Shown: positions 1 through 6,242 of the stretch, in pieces
Numbering within the stretch: position 1 is the first letter of the stretch
Layout: every line of letters begins with the position of its first letter
Assembly (NCBI GenBank): GCA_947384095.1
Contig: CANDFU010000107.1
Coordinates: 1 to 6,359 of the forward strand
From: an uncultured Roseburia sp.
Lineage (GTDB): Bacteria > Bacillota > Clostridia > Lachnospirales > Lachnospiraceae
DNA: 6,359 nt
Direction of reading: 5' to 3'
Notes under the pieces: generated by a model
What the model was told of the DNA's origin: nothing
What the model saw: the letters and a program-made list of their open reading frames with translations, nothing else
Database searches by the model: none
Made by a program: the position numbers and the translations under genes

Positions 1-47
1 CTACACTATAACCTACACTCTTTCCCTACACGACGCTCTTCCGATCT
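1..47. other. Illumina sequencing adapter left on the contig end
   Basis: Positions 15-47 match, base for base as I remember it, the 33-nt Illumina TruSeq Read 1 primer, ending in the familiar GCTCTTCCGATCT. Positions 1-6 (CTACAC) match the end of the P5 oligonucleotide, and positions 7-14 (TATAACCT) sit where the 8-nt i5 index belongs. That index is one base from what I recall as Illumina D501 (TATAGCCT). Read on the minus strand, the adapter translates to RSEERRVGKEC, a known signature of adapter contamination in protein databases. Genomic sequence therefore begins at about base 48. These bases should be trimmed and carry no biology. Confidence 0.97.
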
Positions 48-1124
48 AGACGACGCATGCATATACACCGTATACTGGCCGCCTCCGTGATCGATCATCA
101 CATAGTTTCCGGCCGCACTGCTATAATTCACCGCCTTTACCGTCCCGGCTGCCGCCGCCACAATATCCGCGCCGTAGGCCGCCCCGACATCAATGCCCCT
201 GTGGTTTGTCGACGCACCCGAGGTCGGTGAAATCCTTGCGCCGTAATTGCTGGTTACCCGGGTACTGCTCGGGCAGGGCCAGACAAACGCTCCGCCGGTG
301 TAGGGCTGATTCGCCGCGCCGGCCGCCGCCTTCTCCGCCTCCGCACGCTTAATCTCAGCAATCAGCTCCTCCTGCGCCTGGATCTCCGCGGCATAGTAAT
401 CGGCCAGACTCTGCGCATCCAGAATATCCTCCGAAAGAGCCGCAAGCTCCGCCTCCTTCTGATGCATCAGCGCAGCCACATTCTTTTTATTGTCTTCCAC
501 CGCCGCTTTCATCTCTTCCAGTTCGGCATAATCCTGTTCGAGCTGCGCCTGCATCTGCTCGATTTCCCGGACCGTCTGTTCATACTCTTCCAGCTTCTGG
601 CGATCGTAACTTTCAATCTCAGAGATATACTCCGACGTATTCATAAACTCCGCAATACCTTCCGTCGCCAGCAGAACATCGAGATAAGAAGTCTGGCTGT
701 TCTCATACATAAACTGGATGCGGACTTTCATATCCTCATACTGCTGCGCCTCCCGCTCCATGGCAGCCTCAAGCTCCTTCTGCGCAGCCACAATATCCTC
801 ACTCTTTTTTGTCAGCTCATTTTCAAGCTGCGTAATGCGTGCAGATATTCTGACAAGCTGTGCATTCAGCTCTTTCACTTTCCCCTGTATATCGCCCTTT
901 TCGTTCCGCAGCGCTTCAATCGTCTCTTTCGCCCTTTTCAGCTCGTTCTCCAGCTCTTTCTTCTCCTGCTGCGCTTCCTTTAAGGAAGTCTGTTCCTTTT
1001 CTTTTTCTTTCTCCTTCCCCTCCGCCGCCGATGCATGCATCGAAAGCCCTGCCGTAAACACAAGCAGCAGGCAGACAGCTGCCATTTTCCGTAATCCTGT
1101 TCTCTTTTTCATAGCCTCCATCAT
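48..1124 (-). CDS. Secreted coiled-coil M23 peptidase, FtsEX-linked murein hydrolase (PcsB/CwlO/EnvC-like), 3' end missing
   Basis: This encodes a probable peptidoglycan hydrolase acting outside the membrane and controlled by FtsEX. The 359 genuine residues show a basic N-terminus, a hydrophobic signal segment (about 15-30) with likely cleavage after ASA (31-33), a charged coiled coil (about 40-265), and the start of an M23/LytM domain from about 278. HRGID (308-312) supplies the first zinc-ligand motif, HxxxD, and YMH (354-356) a conserved active-site His. The later HxH motif (usually HLHF) is absent only because the contig ends. A further 13 residues and a stop that appear in the open frame are translated adapter. 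The ATG at 1124 overlaps the ftsX stop (ATGA), which suggests translational coupling. An ATG at 1112 gives a more typical signal peptide, but its GGAGG lies only 2 nt upstream, so the start is uncertain. The family is clear; the exact name is not. Confidence 0.9.
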
Positions 1125-2029
1125 ACTTTTAAATGCTTGCGGATTGTGATGCGGCTTCCGATCAGGCCGATGCCGACCCCAAGAACGAGCGCAACCGGCA
1201 GTAAGGTGTGAAACACCTCTTTAACCGTGAGAAACGACATCATCCCGCCGATAAACCGGAACTTCTCTGCGACATATGTAACAATCCTTCCGTAAATCAC
1301 ATAGAGAATCCCAAGCGGAATCGCCGCGCCGATCAGACCGATGACAATCCCCTCCACAACAAACGGCGCGCGGACAAAATAGTCGGTGGCCCCGATCAGT
1401 TTCATAATGCCGATCTCCTCCCGGCGTACGGAGATACCGACTGCAATCGTATTACTGATCAGAAAGATCGCGACGCACAGAAGGATCAGGATAACGCCCG
1501 CAGAGATATAGCCGATCAGACGGTTAAAATCCGTCAACGTATTTGCCACCGTCGCCGATTGCTTTACCTCCCTGACGCCGTCCACCGACTCAAGGTAGGT
1601 GACAAGCGCGGACTGCATCGAAATATCGTTCATATATACCGCATAACTCGCGGAATTTGCCAGCGGATTATCCGCCCCGAAGCTCTCCGCCACCTTTTCA
1701 TTGCCGTCAAAATAAATATCCCTGAAGTAGTCCCACGCTTCCTGCGAAGAAATAAATTCATAGCGTGATACCTCCACACGGCCGTCGATCAGCTCGCCGA
1801 TCTCCTCAATGCGCTGTTCCGATATCCCGTGATCAAAAAGAACCGTGACTGCCACGCCGGATTCCGCATCCTTTACCATTGCCTGGAAATTCATCACAAT
1901 CATATAAAACAGTCCAAAGAGAAAAATACACGCCGTCATCGTTGCGACAGAAGCCAGGGAAAACATCTTGTTCTTCCAGATATTGACAATCCCCTGCTTT
2001 ATCGTATAAAAAAACGTACTAATCCTCAT
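1121..2029 (-). CDS. ftsX: Cell division protein FtsX, membrane subunit of FtsEX
   Basis: FtsX is the membrane half of an ABC-type complex that does not transport but passes FtsE ATPase activity to a cell-wall hydrolase outside the cell. The 302-residue length fits the family. It shows a short cytoplasmic N-terminus, a first membrane segment (about 22-46), a large extracytoplasmic domain (about 47-170), then three membrane segments (about 171-195, 222-247, 274-293) and a basic tail. The loop VRREEIGIMKLIGAT (201-215) after the second segment is the classic FtsX/MacB-type region that contacts the ATPase. The ATG at 2029 lies inside the end of ftsE (11-bp overlap) and is preceded by GGAGG with a 5-nt spacer, which supports this start. 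The gene ends in a 4-bp overlap with the M23 hydrolase gene, its probable target. Confidence 0.96.
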   Translation of the reverse strand: MRISTFFYTIKQGIVNIWKNKMFSLASVATMTACIFLFGLFYMIVMNFQAMVKDAESGVAVTVLFDHGISEQRIEEIGELIDGRVEVSRYEFISSQEAWDYFRDIYFDGNEKVAESFGADNPLANSASYAVYMNDISMQSALVTYLESVDGVREVKQSATVANTLTDFNRLIGYISAGVILILLCVAIFLISNTIAVGISVRREEIGIMKLIGATDYFVRAPFVVEGIVIGLIGAAIPLGILYVIYGRIVTYVAEKFRFIGGMMSFLTVKEVFHTLLPVALVLGVGIGLIGSRITIRKHLKV

Positions 2030-2852
2030 CGCCGCCTCCGTCTCCGCTCTGATTCAAAAACGGCCCTTCTCTGAAAAAGCCGTCGGCCGCGCTCTCCTCC
2101 CCCGCAAGCCCCGGCTGTTCTCCAAAATAATCGCTCCCGTATGTGGAAACCTGCCCGCCTCTGTACACCGGGCCGTCATCCTCCCAGTCCGCCCCGTCGT
2201 CTCTGACCACGCCTTTCTGCATCTGAATCACGCGCTTATTCATCGCGCGCACAATCTCAAGATTGTGCGTGACAACCACGACGGTGGTCCCGTCCCGGTT
2301 GATTTCGTCCAGCAGGTCCATAATCTCCCAGGCATTCTTAGCGTCAAGATTTCCCGTCGGCTCATCCGCCAGAAGAATCTTCGGCCGGTTAATCAGCGCC
2401 CTGGCGATCGCCACCCTCTGCTGCTCGCCGCCGGAAAGCTGTCTTGGATAAGAACGGTATTTCGCGGCCAGCCCCACCTGGGAAAGGATCTTTGGAACAT
2501 TTTTTTTGATGTTCCTGGCGGATTCCCCGATGACCTGCTGGGCAAACGCAACGTTCTGATAAATATTCCGGTCCTTCAACAACCTGAAATCCTGAAACAC
2601 CACGCCGATATCGCGGCGGAACTTCGGAATCTGCCTCCTCCTTATTTTGTTCAGTTTTCTCCCGTTTATCGTGATCGTGCCGGCCGTCGGCTCAAGCTCC
2701 TTTAGCAGAAGCTTGATCAGCGTCGACTTACCCGAACCGCTGTCGCCGACAATAAAAGCAAAATCTCCTGCGTTTATCTGAAGGCTCACGTCATGTAATG
2801 CAGGCAGCCCCTCCTTCGTATAAGACTTGCTGACATGCTCCAACCTTATCAT
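2019..2852 (-). CDS. ftsE: Cell division ATP-binding protein FtsE, with long acidic C-terminal tail
   Basis: This is the cytoplasmic ATPase of FtsEX. All ABC motifs are intact: Walker A GDSGSGKS (36-43), Q-loop Gln87 in VFQDF, signature LSGGEQQRV (139-147), Walker B ILLADEP with its catalytic Glu (159-165), D-loop GNLD (167-170) and switch His196 in VVTHN. FtsE is usually about 220-230 residues, but this one is 277. From about residue 218 it carries a tail of roughly 60 residues rich in Gly, Asp and Glu, ending GGGDED, with no fold I recognise. The overlap with ftsX falls inside the tail's coding sequence, and the ftsX ribosome site is embedded there. The ATG at 2852 follows GAGG at a 6-nt spacing and lies 19 bp after the upstream regulator gene, so the two are probably cotranscribed. 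Confidence 0.96.
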   Translation of the reverse strand: MIRLEHVSKSYTKEGLPALHDVSLQINAGDFAFIVGDSGSGKSTLIKLLLKELEPTAGTITINGRKLNKIRRRQIPKFRRDIGVVFQDFRLLKDRNIYQNVAFAQQVIGESARNIKKNVPKILSQVGLAAKYRSYPRQLSGGEQQRVAIARALINRPKILLADEPTGNLDAKNAWEIMDLLDEINRDGTTVVVVTHNLEIVRAMNKRVIQMQKGVVRDDGADWEDDGPVYRGGQVSTYGSDYFGEQPGLAGEESAADGFFREGPFLNQSGDGGGDED

Positions 2853-2871
2853 TCCCTACCTCATTTCCGGT

Positions 2872-3960
2872 TTAATAGTCCATCGACTCCATATATTTCA
2901 TATATTTTACAACCATAAGGGCGATTTTGAACGTAATCGCATCCTCAAATACGCGCAGATCCAGCCCTGTGTATTTCTGCAGCTTATCCAGACGATAGAC
3001 AAGCGTATTCCGATGGATATAGAGCTGTCTGGACGTCTCCGACACGTTCAGGCTGTTCTCAAAGAACTTGTTGATTGTCGTCAGCGTCTCCTCGTCAAAA
3101 TCATCCGGCGATTTGCCGTCAAAGATTTCTTTGATAAACATTCTGCACAAAGGAATCGGGAGCTGATAAATAAGACGGCCGATCCCAAGCGTCGAATACG
3201 CGATCACATCCTTCTCCTCAAAGAAGATCTTGCCCACATCAAGCGCCATACGCGCCTCTTTGTAGGAACGGGACACTTCCTTGATCTCATTTACGATCGT
3301 GCCGTACGCCACATGCACATCGTTCTCTGCGTCCGCCCGGAACAGATTGACAATCACCTCTGCGGTCCTGCCCAGCTCTTCATAGCCCTCATTTTCCCCA
3401 ACTTCCTTTACGACAATAATATTCTTCTCATCGACCGCCGTCACAAAATCTCTCGTCTTTCCGCCAAAAATCCCACGGATCTTCTCCAGCTCATTGCCGT
3501 CTTTATCGCGGTTTGTCTCGACAATAAACACCACGCGCCTTACCTCGGTATCAATGTGGAGCTTTTTGGCCCGGTTATAGATATCCACAAGCAGGAGATT
3601 ATCCAGAAGAAGATTTTTGATAAAATTGTCCTTATCAAACCGCTCTTTATATGCTATCAGAAGATTTTGAATCTGGAAACTGGCAATTTTACCCACCATA
3701 TAGACATCATCGCTGTCACCGCTGGCAAGCAGAATATATTCAAGCTGATGCTCGTCAAATACTTTAAAAAACTGGTATCCGTTTACAACCTGGCTGTCTG
3801 CCGGCGAATCCACAAACGCCTGCGCAGCCTCGATATATCGGTCAGCCTCCGGAAATGTCGCGGCCAGCACTTTTCCTTCCACGTCAATGATACACAGGTC
3901 TATTCTGGTGATTCCTTTTAATCCGTCAATCGTGTTCTGAAGTATCTGATTCGAAATCAT
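2872..3960 (-). CDS. PucR/CdaR-type transcriptional regulator with C-terminal HTH
   Basis: This is probably a DNA-binding regulator. The last part (about 293-350) matches the PucR-family C-terminal helix-turn-helix: a helix around FFENSLNVSETSRQL (299-313), then HRNTLVYRLDKL (316-327) and TGLDL (331-335), the most conserved stretch of this family. The middle (about 110-260) looks like the degenerate GGDEF-like domain common between sensor and HTH in CdaR/PucR proteins; SRSYKEARMAL (230-240) is typical. The N-terminus (about 1-100), with LCIIDVEGKVLAAT (22-35), resembles a small sensory fold such as a PAS-like or diacid-recognition domain, but the ligand cannot be read. The 362-residue length suits the family. 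The ATG at 3960 follows AAGGAG at 8 nt. It is the first gene after the 4011-4059 terminator and lies 19 bp before ftsE, so it may belong to the ftsEX unit. I saw no clear promoter between 3961 and 4010. Confidence 0.88.
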   Translation of the reverse strand: MISNQILQNTIDGLKGITRIDLCIIDVEGKVLAATFPEADRYIEAAQAFVDSPADSQVVNGYQFFKVFDEHQLEYILLASGDSDDVYMVGKIASFQIQNLLIAYKERFDKDNFIKNLLLDNLLLVDIYNRAKKLHIDTEVRRVVFIVETNRDKDGNELEKIRGIFGGKTRDFVTAVDEKNIIVVKEVGENEGYEELGRTAEVIVNLFRADAENDVHVAYGTIVNEIKEVSRSYKEARMALDVGKIFFEEKDVIAYSTLGIGRLIYQLPIPLCRMFIKEIFDGKSPDDFDEETLTTINKFFENSLNVSETSRQLYIHRNTLVYRLDKLQKYTGLDLRVFEDAITFKIALMVVKYMKYMESMDY

Positions 3961-4010
3961 ATGCCCCGCTCCTTCTCCAAATGGTTTCTTCTATTTTAAT
4001 GCAAAACAAC

Positions 4011-4059
4011 AAAAAAGGAAAGAGGAAATGCATATTTTTTATGCACTTCCCCTCCTCCG
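4011..4059 (-). terminator. Rho-independent terminator after the YitT gene
   Basis: On the minus strand a 10-bp stem (4041-4050 with 4024-4033, one G-U pair) closes a 7-base A/T loop. It can be lengthened outward by about five more pairs including wobbles, and is followed after a few bases by six Ts (4011-4016). It starts about 15-25 bases after the YitT stop codon and separates the GT26-YitT unit from the regulator-ftsEX unit. There is no matching T-run for the plus strand at the far end of this stem. Confidence 0.88.
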
Positions 4060-4073
4060 GCAGGACTCTTTTT

Positions 4074-4952
4074 TCATCCCTTCTGATACTCCTGAAACCC
4101 TTCCCCCAGAACCTCCCTCGCATCGGAAACAATCACAAACGCGTGCGGATCCACTTCCGAAACAATCTCCTTGACCGTGACAATTTCTTTCTTCGACACA
4201 ACGCAGTAGAGCATGCATTTTTCTTCACCGGAATACATCCCCTTCGCCATCAGCCCCGTCACCCCGCGGTCCAGCTCTTTCATGATCCGCTCTGCCACAA
4301 GCGTGTGATTCTGCGTGATAATATACGCCGCCTTGGAAAACTTAAACCCTTCCATCAAGGCGTCCGAGACCTTGCTCGTGATAAAAATCGCAACAATTGC
4401 ATAGAGAGCCGCGCGGATCCCGAAAACATACAGGCCGCAGAGCACGATAAGGCCGTCGAGAACCTGCATGATCTGGACAATCGTATAATGCCGCATATAA
4501 TTCTGTATAAGCGTCGCCACCATATCCGTCCCGCCGGTCGTCGCCTTGGCCAGCAGCACAAGCCCCATACCGGCGCCTCCGATACAGCCGCCGAATACCG
4601 ACGCAAGAATATAGTCGCCCTGCGCCAGATCCACTGCCGGAATCAGATACAGCCACATGGATAAAAGCGACGTCCCAAGAACGGTCCGCGCGATAAAGCG
4701 GATCCCCTTGATGCGCAGAGCCGCCAGAAACACCGGTATATTGAGCACGATATTGGTAACCCACAGCGGGATACCCCCCGGTATAAAATTCGACGTTACT
4801 TCCTTTACGATAATGGCGCCTCCGGTAAACCCTCCGGTGACAAGCCTTACCGGATCATAGACACACTGTATGCTTGCCGCCACGAGTCCGGTTCCGGCCA
4901 GGATCAGGATATAATCCCACAGTTTTGACCGTTTGTAAAAAATCTTCTGCAT
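4074..4952 (-). CDS. YitT family membrane protein with C-terminal DUF2179 domain
   Basis: A 292-residue inner-membrane protein of the YitT family (DUF161 plus DUF2179); its molecular function is not established. Hydrophobic segments fall at about 13-32, 38-51, 62-79, 89-107, 115-136 and 160-191. Family-typical glycine motifs are visible: VTGGFTGGAI (38-47), GGCIGGAGMGLVLL (121-134) and TTGGTDMVA (138-146). The soluble C-terminus (about 207-285) ends in SDAREVLGEGF (276-286), a hallmark of DUF2179, a small cytoplasmic domain thought to bind a ligand. I chose the ATG at 4952, with AAGGA 9 nt upstream. A TTG at 4958 would add two residues and overlap the previous stop as TTGA, but would have only a 3-nt gap from the same AAGGA. 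Two bases separate it from the GT26 gene, so the two genes are very likely one transcript. Confidence 0.92.
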   Translation of the reverse strand: MQKIFYKRSKLWDYILILAGTGLVAASIQCVYDPVRLVTGGFTGGAIIVKEVTSNFIPGGIPLWVTNIVLNIPVFLAALRIKGIRFIARTVLGTSLLSMWLYLIPAVDLAQGDYILASVFGGCIGGAGMGLVLLAKATTGGTDMVATLIQNYMRHYTIVQIMQVLDGLIVLCGLYVFGIRAALYAIVAIFITSKVSDALMEGFKFSKAAYIITQNHTLVAERIMKELDRGVTGLMAKGMYSGEEKCMLYCVVSKKEIVTVKEIVSEVDPHAFVIVSDAREVLGEGFQEYQKG

Positions 4953-4954
4953 TG

Positions 4955-5671
4955 TCAATCGTCCTTCCTGCCCTCTTCTTCTTCCCCCTCCTCCGGAAGA
5001 GATCTGCTCTCCCGGTACCGGACCATGCTGCTCTTTAATTTTCCAAGATGCATCACATTCCGCAAAAAATTCCTGACGCCCGGACGCCTTCTTCCAAACC
5101 CGGCCCCGCCGGTTCCATACCAGATACCTGTGTTTATTTTCCCTTTATGCTCCCAGAAAAAATGTTCCTGCGTCGGCGAGGGCAGGACCGAAACGATGAT
5201 ATCGGGGGTCGTCGCATTCATCTCATTGATCGCCGCCTCATAATCTCCTTTACAATGCTCCAGCGCATACCATCCGGCGACGGAAAGACGCGGAAACATC
5301 TGTAAAAGCGTCTCTCTTGCAGCAACAATCTTCTCCTCCGTCTCTCCAAGAAAAAAAAGGCTCTTTTTACTGCGCTCAACCTTCCGGAAAAACTCAAAAG
5401 AGAAATCATTTTCCTCCGTCTCCCTTATCCGCTGCATCGTCCCTATGCCGGCTGCCTGCAGAATCTCCTTTTCCCCGATCACGGCAAGGTCCAGCGCGGA
5501 CATCACTTCTTTTAAGACAGGATCGCTTTCCGATTCAATCAGCATCTGCATTGAAATATTTTCAATTGTATTCATCACATGATCGTTCAGATATCCGTCC
5601 ACCCGCCGTACCGCTTCGCGGACGGTATAATTATCCAGCCGGATACCCAGAATATCAATCTTCTCCGTCAT
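4955..5671 (-). CDS. Divergent WecG/TagA/CpsF (GT26) family glycosyltransferase homologue
   Basis: A 238-residue protein that aligns by eye along the GT26 fold. It opens with KIDILGIRLDNYT (4-16, numbered from the chosen ATG), has LFFLGETEEKI (105-115) matching the family's LLGG..GVAE segment, and LPSPTQEHF (163-171) at the position of the conserved (G)SPxQE motif. GT26 enzymes usually transfer N-acetylmannosamine-type sugars to lipid-linked intermediates for teichoic acids or surface polysaccharides. Key positions differ here: the family's ADLVLPDG segment, with its catalytic Asp, reads LDLAVIGE (60-67), and the TxN motif reads TIEN (35-38). The enzyme may be inactive or altered. The C-terminus ends in a Glu/Asp-rich tail. 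The ATG at 5671 has only a weak GGGTG site. A TTG at 5701 would add 10 residues but lies within or before the likely transcription start. The fold assignment is fair; the activity is doubtful. Confidence 0.78.
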   Translation of the reverse strand: MTEKIDILGIRLDNYTVREAVRRVDGYLNDHVMNTIENISMQMLIESESDPVLKEVMSALDLAVIGEKEILQAAGIGTMQRIRETEENDFSFEFFRKVERSKKSLFFLGETEEKIVAARETLLQMFPRLSVAGWYALEHCKGDYEAAINEMNATTPDIIVSVLPSPTQEHFFWEHKGKINTGIWYGTGGAGFGRRRPGVRNFLRNVMHLGKLKSSMVRYRESRSLPEEGEEEEGRKDD

Positions 5672-5704
5672 AATACACCCATATTCGTTTCCATTATACA
5701 AAAA

Positions 5705-5733
5705 ATTATACGTATTCGCACTTTTAACAGCAA
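5705..5733 (-). promoter_or_regulatory. Candidate sigma-A promoter close to the GT26 gene
   Basis: On the minus strand TTGCTG (5728-5733) is followed by a 17-bp spacer and a perfect TATAAT -10 box (5705-5710). Transcription would begin near 5698 and give a leader of about 27 nt before the ATG at 5671. A second TATAAT occurs at 5693-5698 with a poor -35 (GTGCGA). The -35 at 5728-5733 matches consensus only at TTG, so this is a moderate candidate. Confidence 0.5.
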
Positions 5734-5778
5734 ACCCCCATCGTTCATGTCAGTGCCGGGATGCCGGCATAAGGGTTT
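5732..5778. promoter_or_regulatory. Nested stem-loop in the leader before the GT26 gene
   Basis: An outer 6-bp pair, AAACCC (5732-5737) with GGGTTT (5773-5778), encloses a perfect inner hairpin, TGCCGG-GATG-CCGGCA (5754-5769). If transcription starts at the upstream promoter (5825-5853), this lies in a 5' untranslated leader of about 147 nt. It also abuts the -35 of the nearer promoter, so it could act as an RNA structure or as an operator. No T-run follows on either strand, so it is not a simple terminator. I do not recognise it as a known riboswitch. Confidence 0.4.
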
Positions 5779-5804
5779 ACTTTGTAATATTTTCGTAAAA
5801 TTTA

Positions 5805-5832
5805 CTGACATTTTTTTCTAATCCACTATATT
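5805..5832 (+). promoter_or_regulatory. Candidate plus-strand promoter overlapping the divergent minus-strand one
   Basis: CTGACA (5805-5810, 5 of 6 to TTGACA) is followed by a 16-bp spacer and TATATT (5827-5832, 5 of 6 to TATAAT). Its -10 overlaps the -10 of the minus-strand promoter, so the same few base pairs could fire both ways. It would transcribe rightward through the AT-rich tract and the DnaA-box cluster toward the GC-rich block. There is no plus-strand protein gene to explain it. Confidence 0.35.
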
Positions 5833-5853
5833 TTTAAAAATCAGAAATGTCAA
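5825..5853 (-). promoter_or_regulatory. Strong sigma-A promoter driving the GT26-YitT unit
   Basis: On the minus strand a perfect TTGACA (5848-5853) is separated by exactly 17 bp from TATAGT (5825-5830, 5 of 6). It is the best promoter match in the window. Transcription would start near 5818, leaving about 147 nt before the GT26 ATG. The 8-bp inverted repeat AAATGTCA (5845-5852) / TGACATTT (5806-5813) flanks it, with one arm over the -35 and the other just past the start point. That is a plausible operator layout, although one arm is partly explained by the promoter box itself. Confidence 0.7.
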
Positions 5854-5879
5854 TATTTTTTTCCTATTTTTTATCCGGA

Positions 5880-6055
5880 TTGATAACTTTATGATTTCTA
5901 TACAAAACATGTATTCGATTTTTTATCTCTTCACTTCATTTTTCTATCGCAAAAATCGGTTTCTTTTTCACAAAAAATGTGGATAATGTGCATAACTTCG
6001 TGTATAACTTGCTTTTTTCCATCTTCCTGTCACCTTTTTTGTTGATAACTTTGTG
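5880..6055 (+). repeat. Pair of 14-bp direct repeats
   Basis: TTGATAACTTTATG (5880-5893) and TTGATAACTTTGTG (6042-6055) match at 13 of 14 positions and lie 162 bp apart, on either side of the DnaA-box group. Read on the minus strand both contain AAGTTATCAA. The related sequences AAGTTATACA and AAGTTATGCA occur in the same region, so AAGTTATNNA is the recurring unit. The right copy also contains the weakest of the DnaA-box-like sites. Confidence 0.5.
5978..6048 (-). promoter_or_regulatory. Cluster of DnaA-box-like 9-mers beside an AT-rich tract
   Basis: All four sites read on the minus strand. TTATCCACA (5978-5986) is the exact consensus, TTATGCACA (5987-5995) fits TTATNCACA and directly abuts it, TTATACACG (5999-6007) has one mismatch, and TTATCAACA (6040-6048) has one mismatch. 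The first three repeat head-to-tail at 9- and 12-bp steps. The neighbouring DNA from about 5780 to 5977 is very AT-rich, as expected of DNA that melts easily. A further weak site (TTATCAATC) lies at 5878-5886. DnaA binds such clusters at replication origins, at titration sites and in regulated promoters. No dnaA or dnaN is present here, so the role is open. Confidence 0.55.
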
Positions 6056-6070
6056 GGAAGTTTTTACAGT
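6042..6070 (+). promoter_or_regulatory. Candidate plus-strand promoter upstream of the GC-rich block
   Basis: TTGATA (6042-6047, 5 of 6) is followed by a 17-bp spacer and TACAGT (6065-6070, 4 of 6). Transcription would begin near 6077 and, if it ended at the T-run at 6238-6242, yield an RNA of about 165 nt. In such AT-rich DNA a match of this quality can occur by chance. Confidence 0.3.
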
Positions 6071-6121
6071 TTCGTCACTTTTTTTATTGCGCTTTTTCAA
6101 ATTTGTGCATTTTGTATATCC

Positions 6122-6242
6122 AGCCCTTGAGCGGAAAAACTTTCCAGTCCTCCAGGGCCGCAACAGCAGAAACGCGGGCTCCGAATGGAAGTATCACGCG
6201 CCGCTGTCCCCGCGCAGTGCGATCCTCCCCGGAGGGCTTTTT
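6122..6242 (+). ncRNA. Possible structured small RNA (GC-rich, self-complementary block)
   Basis: This block is sharply more GC-rich than the DNA to its left and has no convincing reading frame. Its ends pair: 6122-6128 (AGCCCTT) with 6232-6238 (GAGGGCT), 7 bp including one wobble, and the closing strand runs straight into five Ts (6238-6242). Inside are CGCGGG (6173-6178) with CCCGCG (6209-6214), and GGAAA-AAC-TTTCC (6133-6145). A local CCTC-CCCG-GAGG hairpin (6224-6235) before the T-run could end transcription and would compete with the end-closing stem. The T-run favours the plus strand. I do not recognise it as 6S, SRP, tmRNA, RNase P or a known riboswitch. It could instead be a dispersed intergenic element. 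Confidence 0.35.

Noticed and set aside
6..47. C-terminal 13 residues and stop codon of the hydrolase open frame
   Set aside because: They are translated Illumina adapter, not part of the protein.
2827..3921. 364-codon plus-strand open frame opposite the PucR-type gene
   Set aside because: It is antisense to a gene with clear family motifs, shows no recognisable domain, and is explained by the codon composition of the opposite strand.
3961..4010. Promoter for the regulator-ftsEX unit
   Set aside because: A TAAAAT-like -10 is present on the minus strand, but no acceptable -35 lies at the right distance, so I did not list one.
5672..5701. Upstream TTG start for the GT26 gene, adding 10 residues
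   Set aside because: The added codons encode a TATAAT-like -10 element and lie at or before the likely start of transcription; family similarity begins just after the ATG at 5671.
5668..5748. 26-codon minus-strand frame whose TGA overlaps the GT26 ATG as ATGA
   Set aside because: The overlap resembles a coupled leader peptide, but there is no ribosome site before its ATG and it contains the likely promoter at 5705-5733.
5780..6060. Calling this the chromosomal oriC
   Set aside because: DnaA boxes and AT-rich DNA are present, but dnaA, dnaN and rpmH are absent and the transcript from the right points toward the site; only a box cluster is supported.
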